From NCBI GenBank assembly GCA_022792815.1, contig JAAWBS010000048.1, positions 68,022 through 129,939 on the forward strand: a stretch of DNA of 61,918 nucleotides. Direction: 5' to 3'. Under the pieces are notes generated by a model. It saw only the letters and a list, made by a program, of their open reading frames with translations, searched no databases and was not told the DNA's origin. This DNA comes from Hungatella sp. Its GTDB lineage: Bacteria > Bacillota > Clostridia > Lachnospirales > Lachnospiraceae. The translations under genes were made by a program, and so were the position numbers. This document shows positions 31,763 through 41,200 of this stretch, one piece after another (the first letter of the stretch is position 1; every line of letters starts with the position of its first letter).

Positions 31763-32626
31763 ATGAAGATCAGAGAGATCCTGGGGCAGGGAAAGCCTAC
31801 CCTTTCTTTTGAGGTATTTCCGCCGAAGACGGAAGACAAGTATGAGACTGTGGAGAAGGCAGCCCGTGAGATCGCCGGGCTTTCTCCCGCATTTATGAGC
31901 GTCACTTACGGGGCAGGAGGGGGCACCAGCCGCTATACGGTGGACATCGCCGCCGCCCTGAACAATGAATACCATGTGCCGGCCCTGGCCCACTTGACAT
32001 GTGTATCTTCCACCAGGGAGAAGGTCCGCAGCGTTTTGGAAGAATTAAAAGAGAGGGGCATCGAAAATGTGCTGGCCCTGAGGGGGGATATCCCTCGGGA
32101 AGGGCGTCTGGCCCATGACTATCGGTACGCGTCGGAGCTGATCAGGGAGATCAAACAGAGCGGGGATTTCTGCATCGGCGCCGCCTGTTATCCGGAAGGT
32201 CATGTAGAATCGGTCAACAAGACGGAGGACATCACCTATTTGAAGGAAAAGGTGGAGGCGGGCTGTGATTTCGTCACCACGCAGATGTTTTTTGACAATA
32301 ATATTCTCTACAATTATCTGTATCGGATCCGGGAGAGAGGCATCACGGTGCCGGTGGTGGCGGGGATCATGCCTGTGACCAATGTGACCCAGATCAAGAG
32401 GATCTGTCAGATGTCAGGGACCTATCTGCCGGCCCGCTTTAAGGCCATCGTGGACCGATTCGGGGACAGGCCGGCAGCCATGAAGCAGGCCGGCATCGCC
32501 TATGCCACGGAGCAGATCATCGACCTGATCGCCAACGGGGTCAACGGGATCCATGTCTATTCCATGAACAAGCCGGATGTGGCGGAGCGGATTCAGGAGA
32601 GTCTGTCGGAGATTCTGGGACAATGA
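31763..32626 (+). CDS. metF: Methylenetetrahydrofolate reductase
   Basis: 287 residues, a TIM-barrel flavoprotein. Signature pieces: LSFEVFPPKTEDKYE (about 15-29), FMSVTYGAGGGTSRYTVDIA, VLALRGDIP, TTQMFFDN and PVVAGIMPVTN. It reduces 5,10-methylene-THF to 5-methyl-THF for methionine synthase or the Wood-Ljungdahl methyl branch. GGGGGAGAACAAG before ATG 31763 favours it over the upstream in-frame ATG at 31742. The following genes make a MetH system, so methionine regeneration is the clear role. Confidence 0.93.
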   Translation: MKIREILGQGKPTLSFEVFPPKTEDKYETVEKAAREIAGLSPAFMSVTYGAGGGTSRYTVDIAAALNNEYHVPALAHLTCVSSTREKVRSVLEELKERGIENVLALRGDIPREGRLAHDYRYASELIREIKQSGDFCIGAACYPEGHVESVNKTEDITYLKEKVEAGCDFVTTQMFFDNNILYNYLYRIRERGITVPVVAGIMPVTNVTQIKRICQMSGTYLPARFKAIVDRFGDRPAAMKQAGIAYATEQIIDLIANGVNGIHVYSMNKPDVAERIQESLSEILGQ

Positions 32627-32678
32627 GGCGGGGAACCCCTGGTTTCCGGCCAAAAGCATATGGGGCGGAGGCTGTGGG

Positions 32679-33323
32679 ATGAATGTGAAGGAGACTCTTC
32701 GGTACTTAGGATACAAAGGATGTCAGGCCGACAGGCAGACTCTGTCCCTGGTGGAGGATTGCTGGCAGAGGCTGGAGGAGACGGCGGTGAGAAGAAGCTG
32801 TTATCAGGAGTATCCCCTGACTTTCGGGGCGGATGGGACGCTGGATCTGGGGTGTTTTCGGACCGCAAGCAGGGACCTTAGGAAGAACCTGAAGGGCTGT
32901 GAGGCCGTGGTGCTGTTTGCGGCCACACTGGGAGCTGCGGTGGACAGCCTGATTCGCAGATACAGCCGTCTCGAGATGGCCAGGGCTGTGGTGCTCCAGG
33001 CAGCGGCGGCGGCTATGCTGGAGGACTACTGCGATGAGATCAACGGGGAGATCCGACGGGAATACGAGAGACAGGGACTTTTTCTGCGCCCCCGGTTCAG
33101 CCCGGGATACGGGGATTTTTCGCTGGAGTGTCAGCCGGCTCTCCTGGGCGGATTGGAGGCAGGCAAACGTGTGGGCATCGCGCTGACGGAGGGCTTTTTG
33201 ATGGCTCCGTCCAAGTCTGTGACAGCGGTGATCGGGGTCGGTGCGGATAAGGGCTGTGCTGCTTCCGAAGGATGCGGAACATGCAAAAAGAGAGACTGTG
33301 CCTACAGAAGGGGAGAGATATGA
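32679..33323 (+). CDS. Stand-alone MetH activation-domain protein
   Basis: 214 residues matching the C-terminal AdoMet-binding reactivation domain of cobalamin-dependent methionine synthase (RPRFSPGYGDFSLECQPALL at about 145-164, the family RxSPGYG motif, and GVGADKGCAASEGCGTC near the end). It would reductively remethylate Cob(II)alamin in MetH, which lacks this domain here. ATG 32679 is chosen from the family N-terminus; the longer frame overlaps metF. Its stop overlaps the metH ATG by 4 bases, indicating tight translational coupling. Confidence 0.9.
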   Translation: MNVKETLRYLGYKGCQADRQTLSLVEDCWQRLEETAVRRSCYQEYPLTFGADGTLDLGCFRTASRDLRKNLKGCEAVVLFAATLGAAVDSLIRRYSRLEMARAVVLQAAAAAMLEDYCDEINGEIRREYERQGLFLRPRFSPGYGDFSLECQPALLGGLEAGKRVGIALTEGFLMAPSKSVTAVIGVGADKGCAASEGCGTCKKRDCAYRRGEI

Positions 33324-35800
33324 ACACAAATCTGTTAGATGAAATCAGCAAGAGGAAAGTATTTTTTGACGGAGGTATGGGCAGCCTTCTCCAGGCCAGG
33401 GGGCTCGCGCCGGGGGAGCTGCCGGAGACCTGGAATCTGCTTCACCCGGAGATATTAGAGGAGATTCACGGGGAATATCTGGCTGCCGGCTGTGACATCC
33501 TGACCACCAACACCTTCGGGGCCAATCGGCTCAAATATCCCGGGGAGAAAGCCTTCCTTCTGGAGGAGATCGTCCGGGCCGGAGTCGCCAATGCCAGGGC
33601 GGCGGTGGAGACGGCAGGGCGGGGGTATGTGGCTTTGGATCTGGGACCTACGGGAAAGCTGTTAAAGCCCCTGGGAGATCTGGATTTCGACCGTGCCTAT
33701 GAGCTCTACAGGGAAGTGGTATGTGTGGGGGCCAAGGCCGGGGCGGATCTGATCCTGGTAGAGACCATGAGCGACGGCTATGAGGCCAAGGCCGCGGTTT
33801 TGGCGGCCAGGGAAAACAGTGATCTCCCGGTATTTGCCACCATGATCTTCGACCAGAAAGGAAAGCTTCTCACAGGAGGCAATGTGGAGTCCACGGTGGC
33901 TCTCCTGGAGGGGCTGGGGGTATCTGCTCTGGGGATCAACTGCGGCCTGGGGCCGGTGCAGATGAAAGGAATCTTGGAGGAGCTTCTCTCCTGTGTATCT
34001 GTGCCGGTGATCGTCAATCCCAACGCAGGCCTGCCCAAGGTAAAGGGGGGCCGGACGGTATACGACATCGACGAGGAAGAGTTTGGGGCCGTGATGGAGG
34101 AGATCGCGGACTTAGGAGCCAATGTGCTGGGAGGCTGCTGCGGCACCACCCCGGCTCATATCAGAAATCTGGCGGCAAGGTGCAGGGATAAGAGGCAGGT
34201 GCTTCCTGTGGAAAAGAACCGGACCGTGGTTTCCTCCTACACCCACGCCGTCGTCATAGACCGGGATCCGGTGATCATCGGGGAGCGGATCAATCCCACA
34301 GGCAAATCCCGATTCAAGCAGGCCCTAAAGGACCGGGATCTGGAGTATATCCTTCAGGAGGGAGTGACCCAGCAGGATCACGGAGCCCATGTGCTGGACG
34401 TGAATGTGGGACTTCCCCAGATCAATGAGCCGGAGATGATGGAGGCTGTGGTGAAGGAGCTGCAGAGCGTCATCGATCTGCCGCTTCAGATCGACACTTC
34501 GGATATCCGGGCTATGGAGAGGGCTATGCGAATCTACAACGGCAAGCCTCTGATCAACTCGGTCAACGGAAAGAGAGAGTCCATGGAAGCCGTATTTCCC
34601 TTGGTGAAGCGCTACGGAGGGGTGGTGGTGGCCCTGACCCTGGACGAGGGCGGGATTCCTGATACCGCCGAGGGCAGGATTGCCATTGCGAGGAAGATCT
34701 ACGAGGAAGCCGCCAGGTATGGCATAAAGCCCAAGGACATCCTCATCGACGCGCTGTGTCTAACCGTCAGCTCCGACAGCAGAGGGGCTCTGACCACCCT
34801 GGAGACTTTAAAAAGAGTCCGGGAGGAGCTGAAGGGCAAAACCATCCTGGGAGTGTCCAACATCTCCTTTGGGCTTCCCTCCAGGGAGACCATCAACGCC
34901 GTATTTTTCTCCATGGCTCTGGAGAGCGGGTTGAATGCGGCCATCATCAATCCCAACTCCCCGGCTATGATGAAGGCCTACTACGGTTTTCGGGCGTTGT
35001 CCGACCTGGATGGCCAGTGCGGCGATTATATCCGCTTCTGTTCAAAACTGCCTGATGAAGGGGGGAGGAGTCGGATGACCGCAGGAGGCGGTGGGGCGCC
35101 TGGTCCTCATCAGCCGGAACGCGGCGGCCAGGCAGCGGAGAATGGCCGGTCGGAGATGAGTCTGGGAGACTGTATCAGAAGAGGGCTTAAAGAGCGGGCC
35201 TATGAAGCGGTGAGAAGGCTTCTTGAGACCGAAAAGGCTCTGGACCTCATCAACCGGGAGATGATCCCGGCCCTGGATCAGGTGGGCAGAGGATTTGAGA
35301 AAGGAACCGTGTTTCTCCCCCAGCTTCTCATGAGTGCGGAGGCGGCTAAGGCGGCTTTTGAGGTGATCAAGGAGGAGATGGCAGAGAAAGGGGAGAGCCG
35401 GAAGAAGAAAGGGTCCGTCATTTTAGCCACGGTGAAGGGAGACATCCATGATATCGGGAAAAATATCGTCAAGGTGCTTCTGGAAAATTACAGCTATGAC
35501 GTGGTGGACCTTGGAAAGGACGTGGAGCCGGAGACGATCGTTCGGGAGACAGTGGAGCGGAGAGTGCCTTTGGTGGGCTTAAGTGCGCTGATGACCACCA
35601 CGGTCCCCAGCATGGAGGAGACCATCTGTCAGTTGAGAGAGAAGGCTCCGTGGGTGAAGGTGATGGTAGGAGGAGCGGTTCTGACCGAAGAATATGCGAA
35701 AATTATCGGGGCTGACTGCTATTGCCGGGATGCCATGGCATCGGTCAACTACGCGGAATCGGTGATTTTGGAAGAGGGCAGGGGAGGAGAGGATCTGTGA
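33320..35800 (+). CDS. metH: Cobalamin-dependent methionine synthase, core domains only
   Basis: 826 residues: homocysteine-binding barrel (1-300; GGMGSLLQARG, zinc ligands NCGL and GGCCGTTP), pterin-binding barrel (about 315-580; GERINPTGKSRFKQAL), cobalamin cap (about 620-700) and B12-binding Rossmann domain with the lower-ligand motif DIHDIGKN (about 710-717). The activation domain is encoded by the preceding gene. A Gly/Pro/Arg-rich insertion (GGRSRMTAGGGGAPGPHQPE) marks the linker between pterin and cap domains. Start overlaps the preceding stop (ATGA); PAP2 gene overlaps the end. Confidence 0.96.
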   Translation: MNTNLLDEISKRKVFFDGGMGSLLQARGLAPGELPETWNLLHPEILEEIHGEYLAAGCDILTTNTFGANRLKYPGEKAFLLEEIVRAGVANARAAVETAGRGYVALDLGPTGKLLKPLGDLDFDRAYELYREVVCVGAKAGADLILVETMSDGYEAKAAVLAARENSDLPVFATMIFDQKGKLLTGGNVESTVALLEGLGVSALGINCGLGPVQMKGILEELLSCVSVPVIVNPNAGLPKVKGGRTVYDIDEEEFGAVMEEIADLGANVLGGCCGTTPAHIRNLAARCRDKRQVLPVEKNRTVVSSYTHAVVIDRDPVIIGERINPTGKSRFKQALKDRDLEYILQEGVTQQDHGAHVLDVNVGLPQINEPEMMEAVVKELQSVIDLPLQIDTSDIRAMERAMRIYNGKPLINSVNGKRESMEAVFPLVKRYGGVVVALTLDEGGIPDTAEGRIAIARKIYEEAARYGIKPKDILIDALCLTVSSDSRGALTTLETLKRVREELKGKTILGVSNISFGLPSRETINAVFFSMALESGLNAAIINPNSPAMMKAYYGFRALSDLDGQCGDYIRFCSKLPDEGGRSRMTAGGGGAPGPHQPERGGQAAENGRSEMSLGDCIRRGLKERAYEAVRRLLETEKALDLINREMIPALDQVGRGFEKGTVFLPQLLMSAEAAKAAFEVIKEEMAEKGESRKKKGSVILATVKGDIHDIGKNIVKVLLENYSYDVVDLGKDVEPETIVRETVERRVPLVGLSALMTTTVPSMEETICQLREKAPWVKVMVGGAVLTEEYAKIIGADCYCRDAMASVNYAESVILEEGRGGEDL

Positions 35801-36312
35801 GCTGGGAATTTGAGTTTCTTCACGGCCTGCAGGGTCTCCATACTCCGTGGCTGGACCAAGTGATGGTGTTTGTCACCAGACTGGCAGATCACGGGGAGGT
35901 GTGGCTGGGACTTGCATGTCTCTTTCTCTGCATAAAAAAGACCAGACCTCTGGGTCTGGCCATGTTGGTCTCCATCGCATTGGGGTATGTGACAGGCAAT
36001 CTGATCTTAAAGAATCTGTTTGCCAGAAGCCGTCCCTGCTGGCTTGAACCTCAGATTCCCCTGCTGGTTTCTGTTCCTCGGGATTATTCCTTCCCGTCAG
36101 GGCATACGCTGGTGTCCTTCGAGGGAGCTGTGTCTATCTGGAATTATGACAGGAGATGGGGGCTGGCGGCCCTGGGAGCTGCGGTCCTGATCGCCTGTTC
36201 CCGGCTGTATCTCTTCGTCCATTTTCCCACGGATATCCTGGGGGGGATGGTCCTGGGAATCTTAAACGGCTGGCTGGGGCATAAGATCATCGGTGCAGTA
36301 CATAGTTCATGA
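35797..36312 (+). CDS. PAP2-family membrane phosphatase
   Basis: 171 residues, about five membrane helices. The three PAP2 signature motifs are intact: KNLFARSRP, FPSGHT and SRLYLFVHFPTDI. It probably dephosphorylates a lipid phosphate such as undecaprenyl pyrophosphate or phosphatidate. GTG 35797 overlaps the metH stop and is preceded by GGGGAGGAGAGGA. The 3' end overlaps the convergent carboxypeptidase gene by 26 bases. Confidence 0.88.
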   Translation: MSWEFEFLHGLQGLHTPWLDQVMVFVTRLADHGEVWLGLACLFLCIKKTRPLGLAMLVSIALGYVTGNLILKNLFARSRPCWLEPQIPLLVSVPRDYSFPSGHTLVSFEGAVSIWNYDRRWGLAALGAAVLIACSRLYLFVHFPTDILGGMVLGILNGWLGHKIIGAVHSS

Positions 36313-37519
36313 CTTTGGCCCAGACGGATTTGTTCTGGTTCCACACCGACTCAAATTCGCTGACCGGCATGGGACAGGCGAGACTTCCCGTCTCCACGGT
36401 GACGCTGGGAGCTGTCTGACCGTTGGTTTGCAGGAAATCCTTGAAACCGCCTTTGCCCTTGCTGGGGTCCAGCCGGTATCCGGTATCCTGGGAGACAGCC
36501 TGTGCCAGGGCATAGGAGGAATCGGAGGCCTGATTGCCGTCGGTGTCCCAGTAGATGATGTTGCCCATGGAGTGGTAGCTGACTGTGGCCGCCCAGCTGT
36601 GCTGTCCGGACAGGGCCGCCAGAGCCTGACTTTCCGGCTCCGATAAAGGTGCCGTGCCCTTGTAGTTGGCGTAGGAGCCTGCGGTGGTGGGATTTTGGAT
36701 CATTTCCCACCAGGCCGGGAAATTGTGATTTAGATCCACCCCTCTGGCGTTGCTCTTCCAGTAGGGAAGATATTGCTCCAGACTGAAATCCGTCTTTCCC
36801 GCCTCCACATCCCGGTGATAGCTGGCAATGATCTCCTGTCTCAGGGAATCGGACCGGATGGCCGAGAGTCCCGACTGGGAGACGGCGACTCCGTCCGGAT
36901 TCACCATGGGGACGAAATGGAGGGCAGCCTGCCCGAACATGTCTGAGAGAGCCATGTGGTTATAGTGGCCTGTGTCATAGTTGGCCAGGGCCAGCTCCAT
37001 CTGACTCATCATCAGGAGAGGGGTCATGTATTCTCTGCCGTGGATGGCTCCCTGGAAAAGGATGTGGTTGGGGGCCTCCGGGCTGCCGATGACGATCTCG
37101 TAGATGGCCCGGTTGTCGAGGGACTGGCCGATGACATTGACCGACAGCTTATCCCCATACCGCTCCTTGAGGGCAAAGATGTCCGCCTCCATCTGCTCGT
37201 GGGTGTACCGGTCCGTCACCTTTACGATGGGGTTGGCAATGGGATTATTTAAAAAGTCATTGGGGACCAGAACCACGGGAAGGAGGGTGGTTCCGCCGGC
37301 AGTCTCCTCGCCGACGCCGGGTCCGATCTCCCGCTTAGACACAGGGGAAGTGCCGACATTTCCGGAGGAGGAGAAGGGTCCGACACCGGGTCCGATCTCC
37401 TCGGCGGAAGGGACCTGGGATGGTTCGTCAGCCCAGGAGATCAAAGCAGTTGTATCGACGGATGTGACGGCGGCGCCCAAAAAGGCAGCGCCCAAGGCCG
37501 CATAAAAGGTTTTTTTCAT
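36287..37519 (-). CDS. Secreted M14-family zinc carboxypeptidase
   Basis: 410 residues. Signal peptide (MKKTFYAALGAAFLGAAVTS), then a low-complexity spacer with EIGPGVG twice, then the M14 domain (about 95-405): zinc ligands in GAIHGREY (HxxE) and the later His in VSYHSMG, substrate Arg/Asn in NARGVDLNHNFP, catalytic Glu in SVTVETG. Likely trims cell-wall peptides (gamma-D-glutamyl-diamino acid type) or extracellular peptides. ATG at 37517-37519 follows GAGGAGG by about 6 bp. Confidence 0.92.
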   Translation of the reverse strand: MKKTFYAALGAAFLGAAVTSVDTTALISWADEPSQVPSAEEIGPGVGPFSSSGNVGTSPVSKREIGPGVGEETAGGTTLLPVVLVPNDFLNNPIANPIVKVTDRYTHEQMEADIFALKERYGDKLSVNVIGQSLDNRAIYEIVIGSPEAPNHILFQGAIHGREYMTPLLMMSQMELALANYDTGHYNHMALSDMFGQAALHFVPMVNPDGVAVSQSGLSAIRSDSLRQEIIASYHRDVEAGKTDFSLEQYLPYWKSNARGVDLNHNFPAWWEMIQNPTTAGSYANYKGTAPLSEPESQALAALSGQHSWAATVSYHSMGNIIYWDTDGNQASDSSYALAQAVSQDTGYRLDPSKGKGGFKDFLQTNGQTAPSVTVETGSLACPMPVSEFESVWNQNKSVWAKVMNYVLHR

Positions 37520-37587
37520 ATCAAGCCTCCTCAGATTTATGGTAATCACTGTACTATAAATCCATCAGAGGGTCAATGAAATATTTC

Positions 37588-38424
37588 TTACATTTCCTGA
37601 AAGAGTTCCCGCAGAATTCGGATTTCTTCCCCATAGCCAGACAGTTCATTGGGAGTCTCCAGATAGAAGGGGAGATCCTTAAGGGCCGGGTGCCGGATGA
37701 TCCGTTTCATGGCATCGAGGCCGATATGGCCCTGACCGATTTTGGCGTGACGGTCCTTGTGAGCGCCCAGGGGATTCTGGCTGTCGTTGAGGTGAATGGC
37801 TCTCAGCCGCTCAAGGCCGATGACTCGGTCAAACCGGTCCAGCACCTCATCCAGGTGTCCTGCGATGTCATAGCCTCCGTCCCAGACATGACAGGTGTCC
37901 AGACAGACCCCCATGTGGTCCGACAGAGTCACCCGGTCCAGAATCTCCCGCAGCTCCTCGAAGTCTCTGCCGATCTCGCTGCCTTTTCCGGCCATGGTTT
38001 CCAGAAGAACCGTGGTGGTCTGTTCCGGTCTCAGGACCTCATTGAGCAGCCGGGCAATGTGGTCAATACCGGCCTTCGCTCCCTGCCCCACATGGCTTCC
38101 CGGATGAAAATTATAGCAGTTTCCGGGAGTGTACTCCAGACGCGCCAGATCGTCCGTGAAAGTGTTTTTGGCGAACTCCCGGATCTTTTCGTCTGCGGAG
38201 GCTGCGTTTAGGGTGTAGGGGGCATGGGCCAGAATCTTGTGAATGCCATGGTCTGCGGCATAGGCGAGGAAGGCGGAGATGTCTTTTGGGTCCAGGGCCT
38301 TGGCTTTGGCGCCTCTGGGATTTCTGGTAAAAAACTGAAAGGTGTTGGCATCGATTTTTACGGCATCCTTCCCCATGGCCAGATAGCCTTTGGAGGAGGA
38401 GAGGTGGCAGCCGATGGTTAACAT
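37588..38424 (-). CDS. nfo: Endonuclease IV (AP endonuclease)
   Basis: 278 residues with the trinuclear-zinc TIM barrel of Nfo: [73 protein letters not shown] and GQGHIG, so all zinc-ligand motifs are present. Cleaves abasic sites 5' in base-excision repair. ATG 38422-38424 is preceded by an AAAGGAGAAA-type site. Single gene. Confidence 0.97.
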   Translation of the reverse strand: MLTIGCHLSSSKGYLAMGKDAVKIDANTFQFFTRNPRGAKAKALDPKDISAFLAYAADHGIHKILAHAPYTLNAASADEKIREFAKNTFTDDLARLEYTPGNCYNFHPGSHVGQGAKAGIDHIARLLNEVLRPEQTTTVLLETMAGKGSEIGRDFEELREILDRVTLSDHMGVCLDTCHVWDGGYDIAGHLDEVLDRFDRVIGLERLRAIHLNDSQNPLGAHKDRHAKIGQGHIGLDAMKRIIRHPALKDLPFYLETPNELSGYGEEIRILRELFQEM

Positions 38425-38435
38425 AGTTTTTCTCC

Positions 38436-38474
38436 TTTAAAAACGGGGCTGCTGCAATCCATGCAGCAGCCCCG
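38436..38474 (-). terminator. Terminator of the flavinylated lipoprotein gene
   Basis: Minus strand: CGGGGCTGCTGCA pairs perfectly with TGCAGCAGCCCCG, followed by TTTTTAAAG. It ends the gene at 38502 before nfo. Confidence 0.88.
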
Positions 38475-38501
38475 CTGGTGTGTTGGGACAGGGATAGACT
38501 C

Positions 38502-40244
38502 CTACTGTCCTACAGTGATATTGGTGTCCTTGGCCAAAGCCCAGGCTTTCTCGATGGCGCCCAGGATATCTCCGTGGGCATCCCGAAGGCTCATGGTGGC
38601 GCCGGAGATGCCGTCCAGTTCCTGCTTCTGCTCATCGGTGAGAGCCTCGAACTTCTTCATGTCCTCCTCTTTTTCCGAGGTTCCGTGGAGAGGCCGGCCG
38701 TTTAAGTCGGAGCAGGCTGCCTGATACCAGGCGCTGACTTCCTCTGTGGTCTTACCGGCGAAGAACTCCTCAAAGAGATTCATCTCGTCGGTCCAGGTAC
38801 CGGAACCAAGCTTGTAGGTGTCACCCCGTTCTCTCTTGGTGGCCCATGCCTCGATCTCTGCCAGGAAGGTGTCGTCGGTCTGTTCCAGAATGGTGTCCAC
38901 TTTCTCGTCGTGATCTGCGTCCGCGTTGTAGGCCTGTCCGGGGAAGCCGGTCAGGTGGGGCATGTGCTCCCCGTCATAATTGGGGGTGGCCACTTCCATG
39001 ACATCGGTGAACAGGGCGATGATCTTGCCGTCGGCGTCAAAGCATGCGCCTGCTGCCTGGGTGTTGAAGCTGTATACTCCGGTCTCTTTGTCATCTTTGC
39101 CGGGGCCTAAGCGTCCGGTGTTGGTGATGCCAAGACCGATCTTTGCCACACTGTCTGCTTCTACAGGCCGTCTGTACTCATAGGCCTTCTCGATGGCGGC
39201 AATGAGATTGCCGTGGCCGTCATTTAAGGACATGGTAGCACCGGAGATGGCATCCAGAGCAGCCTTCTGGTCCTCGCTTAAGGCTTCATATTTCTTCACA
39301 TCTTCTTCTTTCTCCGAGGTTCCGTGGAGAGGTCTGCCGTTTAAATCGGAGCAGCAATCAGCATACCACTGTTTTATTTCCTCCACTGTCATGCCGCGGA
39401 AGGTCTCCTCAAAGAGATCCATCTCATCGGTCCAGGTACCGGAGTTCAGCTTGTAGGTGTCACCCCGCTCCCTCTTGGTGGCCCAGGAGTCAATTTCTGC
39501 CAGGAAAGTGTCATCGGTCTGCTCCAGAACGGTGTCCACCTTCTCGTCGTGATTCTCATCGGCATTGTAGGCCTGTCCGGGGAAGCCGGTGAGGTGAGGC
39601 ATATGCTCTCCGTCATAGTTGGGTGTAGCCACCTCCAGCTGATCCACTTCCAGATCCAGGATCGTCCCGTCATCGCCGAACAGCACGTAGGCGATCACTT
39701 CGTTCATGCTGTACACGCCCACCTCTTTGTCGTCTTTGCCGGGACCCAAACGTCCGCTGGATGCAAATCCGATGCCGTGGGACAGCCCGGTGGCCCCAAC
39801 TTCCTTATGATCGGCTCCGGCGGATTCTTCCGGCTCTATGCCCATAGCAGAACGAACGGCGTCAAAGGCACCGTTGGAAGTCCAGGTAGCGCCGGCTACG
39901 GCATCCACACCGTCCAGTCCTCCATTCTCCACTATGGCGGCCTGAAGTGCCTCTAAGGCAGCGCCTCCGATGGCAGGGGTCTCCTGATCGCCGGTCAGCT
40001 TCAGATCCACGATCTTGTCCCCGTCCAGTGTCACTTCCGCGGTGATCGGGCCGCCGTATCCTTCAGCCTGTCCTTTTACCACCTCTGTCTTGGGAGCGGC
40101 CTGGGTGGTGGGAGCCTCGGTCGTGGTCTCCTGGGGGGCAGTGGTTGCGGCCTCTGTCGTCGGAGGCTGGGAGTTGTTCTGTGCGCATGCAGCGAGTCCT
40201 ACGCCCATGGTCAGAAACGCTCCGGCAAGTACTTTTTTCTTCAT
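38502..40244 (-). CDS. Multi-flavinylated lipoprotein (FMN-binding domain plus two long repeats)
   Basis: 580 residues. Lipoprotein signal with lipobox GLAAC (Cys20) and a Thr-rich linker. An FMN_bind domain (about 52-132) has flavinylation motif DAVAGATWT (candidate Thr122). Two near-identical units of about 200 residues (150-350 and 370-565) each end with a similar motif, DAISGATMS and DGISGATMS (Ser339, Ser552). The pattern D-x-x-[SA]-G-A-T-x-[ST] is the ApbE-type covalent FMN site, so three FMNs are possible, as in PplA-like extracellular electron carriers. The ATG at 40242-40244 is preceded by GAGGT; it has its own promoter and terminator. Confidence 0.88.
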   Translation of the reverse strand: MKKKVLAGAFLTMGVGLAACAQNNSQPPTTEAATTAPQETTTEAPTTQAAPKTEVVKGQAEGYGGPITAEVTLDGDKIVDLKLTGDQETPAIGGAALEALQAAIVENGGLDGVDAVAGATWTSNGAFDAVRSAMGIEPEESAGADHKEVGATGLSHGIGFASSGRLGPGKDDKEVGVYSMNEVIAYVLFGDDGTILDLEVDQLEVATPNYDGEHMPHLTGFPGQAYNADENHDEKVDTVLEQTDDTFLAEIDSWATKRERGDTYKLNSGTWTDEMDLFEETFRGMTVEEIKQWYADCCSDLNGRPLHGTSEKEEDVKKYEALSEDQKAALDAISGATMSLNDGHGNLIAAIEKAYEYRRPVEADSVAKIGLGITNTGRLGPGKDDKETGVYSFNTQAAGACFDADGKIIALFTDVMEVATPNYDGEHMPHLTGFPGQAYNADADHDEKVDTILEQTDDTFLAEIEAWATKRERGDTYKLGSGTWTDEMNLFEEFFAGKTTEEVSAWYQAACSDLNGRPLHGTSEKEEDMKKFEALTDEQKQELDGISGATMSLRDAHGDILGAIEKAWALAKDTNITVGQ

Positions 40245-40283
40245 AAAAGTTGTACCTCGCTCTATTGAATTTTTGGTATCCAT

Positions 40284-40312
40284 ATTGTATCATTCTTGTG
40301 AAATTCTGTCAA
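40284..40312 (-). promoter_or_regulatory. Promoter of the flavinylated lipoprotein gene
   Basis: Minus strand TTGACA (complement of 40307-40312), 17-bp spacer, TACAAT (complement of 40284-40289), about 35 bp upstream of the ATG. A strong housekeeping-type promoter. Confidence 0.85.
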
Positions 40313-40370
40313 TTGTGGTAAGGTATATTCGTTGTGTCGTGGACAAAGACGTGAAAAGGAGACAAAACTT

Positions 40371-41051
40371 ATGTATGATAACTATAGATGCTGTATTTTT
40401 GATCTGGACGGAACACTGATTAACACGATCTATGCATTGAACAAGACCATCAATCTGATGCTGGGAGAACTGGGCTACGACGGGATCAGTGAAGCTCAGA
40501 CCAAGATCTTCGTGGGGGACGGGTACAGAGCCTTTGTGGAGAGGGCGCTGATCTCAAAAGGCGATGAACGGCTTGCAGGACTTTCCCGGGCGCTGCCGCT
40601 GTACTGCCGGATTTTTGAGGAAAATTGTCTCTACCGAGTGGAAGCATATGACGGGATGAGAGAGCTTTTAGCCTATTTAAAAGAGCAGGGGCTAAAGATC
40701 GCGGTCCTCACCAACAAAGCAGAGGCCCAGGCAGTAGAAAACATCGAGACCGTGTACGGGAAAGGCTATTTCGATCTGATCACCGGAGAACGCCCGGGCC
40801 TAAAGAAAAAACCGGACCCCTGCGGTGCCCTTTACACGGCCAGAACCCTGCAGGCGGAGCCAAAAGAGTGTCTGTACATCGGAGACACCAATGTAGACAT
40901 GAAGACCGGAGCTGCCGCCGGCATGGACACTGTAGGTGCCCTCTGGGGATTCCGCACCCGAGAAGAACTGGAATCCTGCCATCCCCAATACCTGGCCGCC
41001 GCCCCGACGGACATCATACAAATCGTCAAAAACAGCAAAAAACCCCACTAA
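40371..41051 (+). CDS. HAD-superfamily phosphatase, phosphoglycolate-phosphatase-like
   Basis: 226 residues. HAD motifs: DLDGT (CIFDLDGTLINTIY, nucleophile Asp), AVLTNK, KKPDPCG and GDTNVDMKTGAAAGM, with a helical C1 cap. Closest in appearance to Gph/PpaX. AAAAGGAGA before ATG 40371 excludes the longer frame at 40332. Divergent from the flavinylated lipoprotein gene. Substrate not decidable. Confidence 0.88.
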   Translation: MYDNYRCCIFDLDGTLINTIYALNKTINLMLGELGYDGISEAQTKIFVGDGYRAFVERALISKGDERLAGLSRALPLYCRIFEENCLYRVEAYDGMRELLAYLKEQGLKIAVLTNKAEAQAVENIETVYGKGYFDLITGERPGLKKKPDPCGALYTARTLQAEPKECLYIGDTNVDMKTGAAAGMDTVGALWGFRTREELESCHPQYLAAAPTDIIQIVKNSKKPH

Positions 41052-41126
41052 AAAGCCCATCCCTCATATATTCTTTTCAAAACCAAGAAAATGTGGTACA
41101 ATGTCCACGAAAGCAGAGAGCAGTGC

Positions 41127-41199
41127 GGAAAAGTACAGGCATGGATGAATCATCGTCATGCTTGCATGTAAGAGGATTCATCCATGCCTGTACTTTTCC
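41127..41199. repeat. 25-bp perfect inverted repeat with 23-nt loop
   Basis: Bases 41127-41151 (beginning GGAAAAGTACAGGCATGGAT) are exactly inverted at 41175-41199. Such a stem is extremely stable and lies directly before the 78-bp tandem repeats. There is no T-run; it looks like an element end or a structural repeat. Confidence 0.8.
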
Positions 41200-41200
41200 A

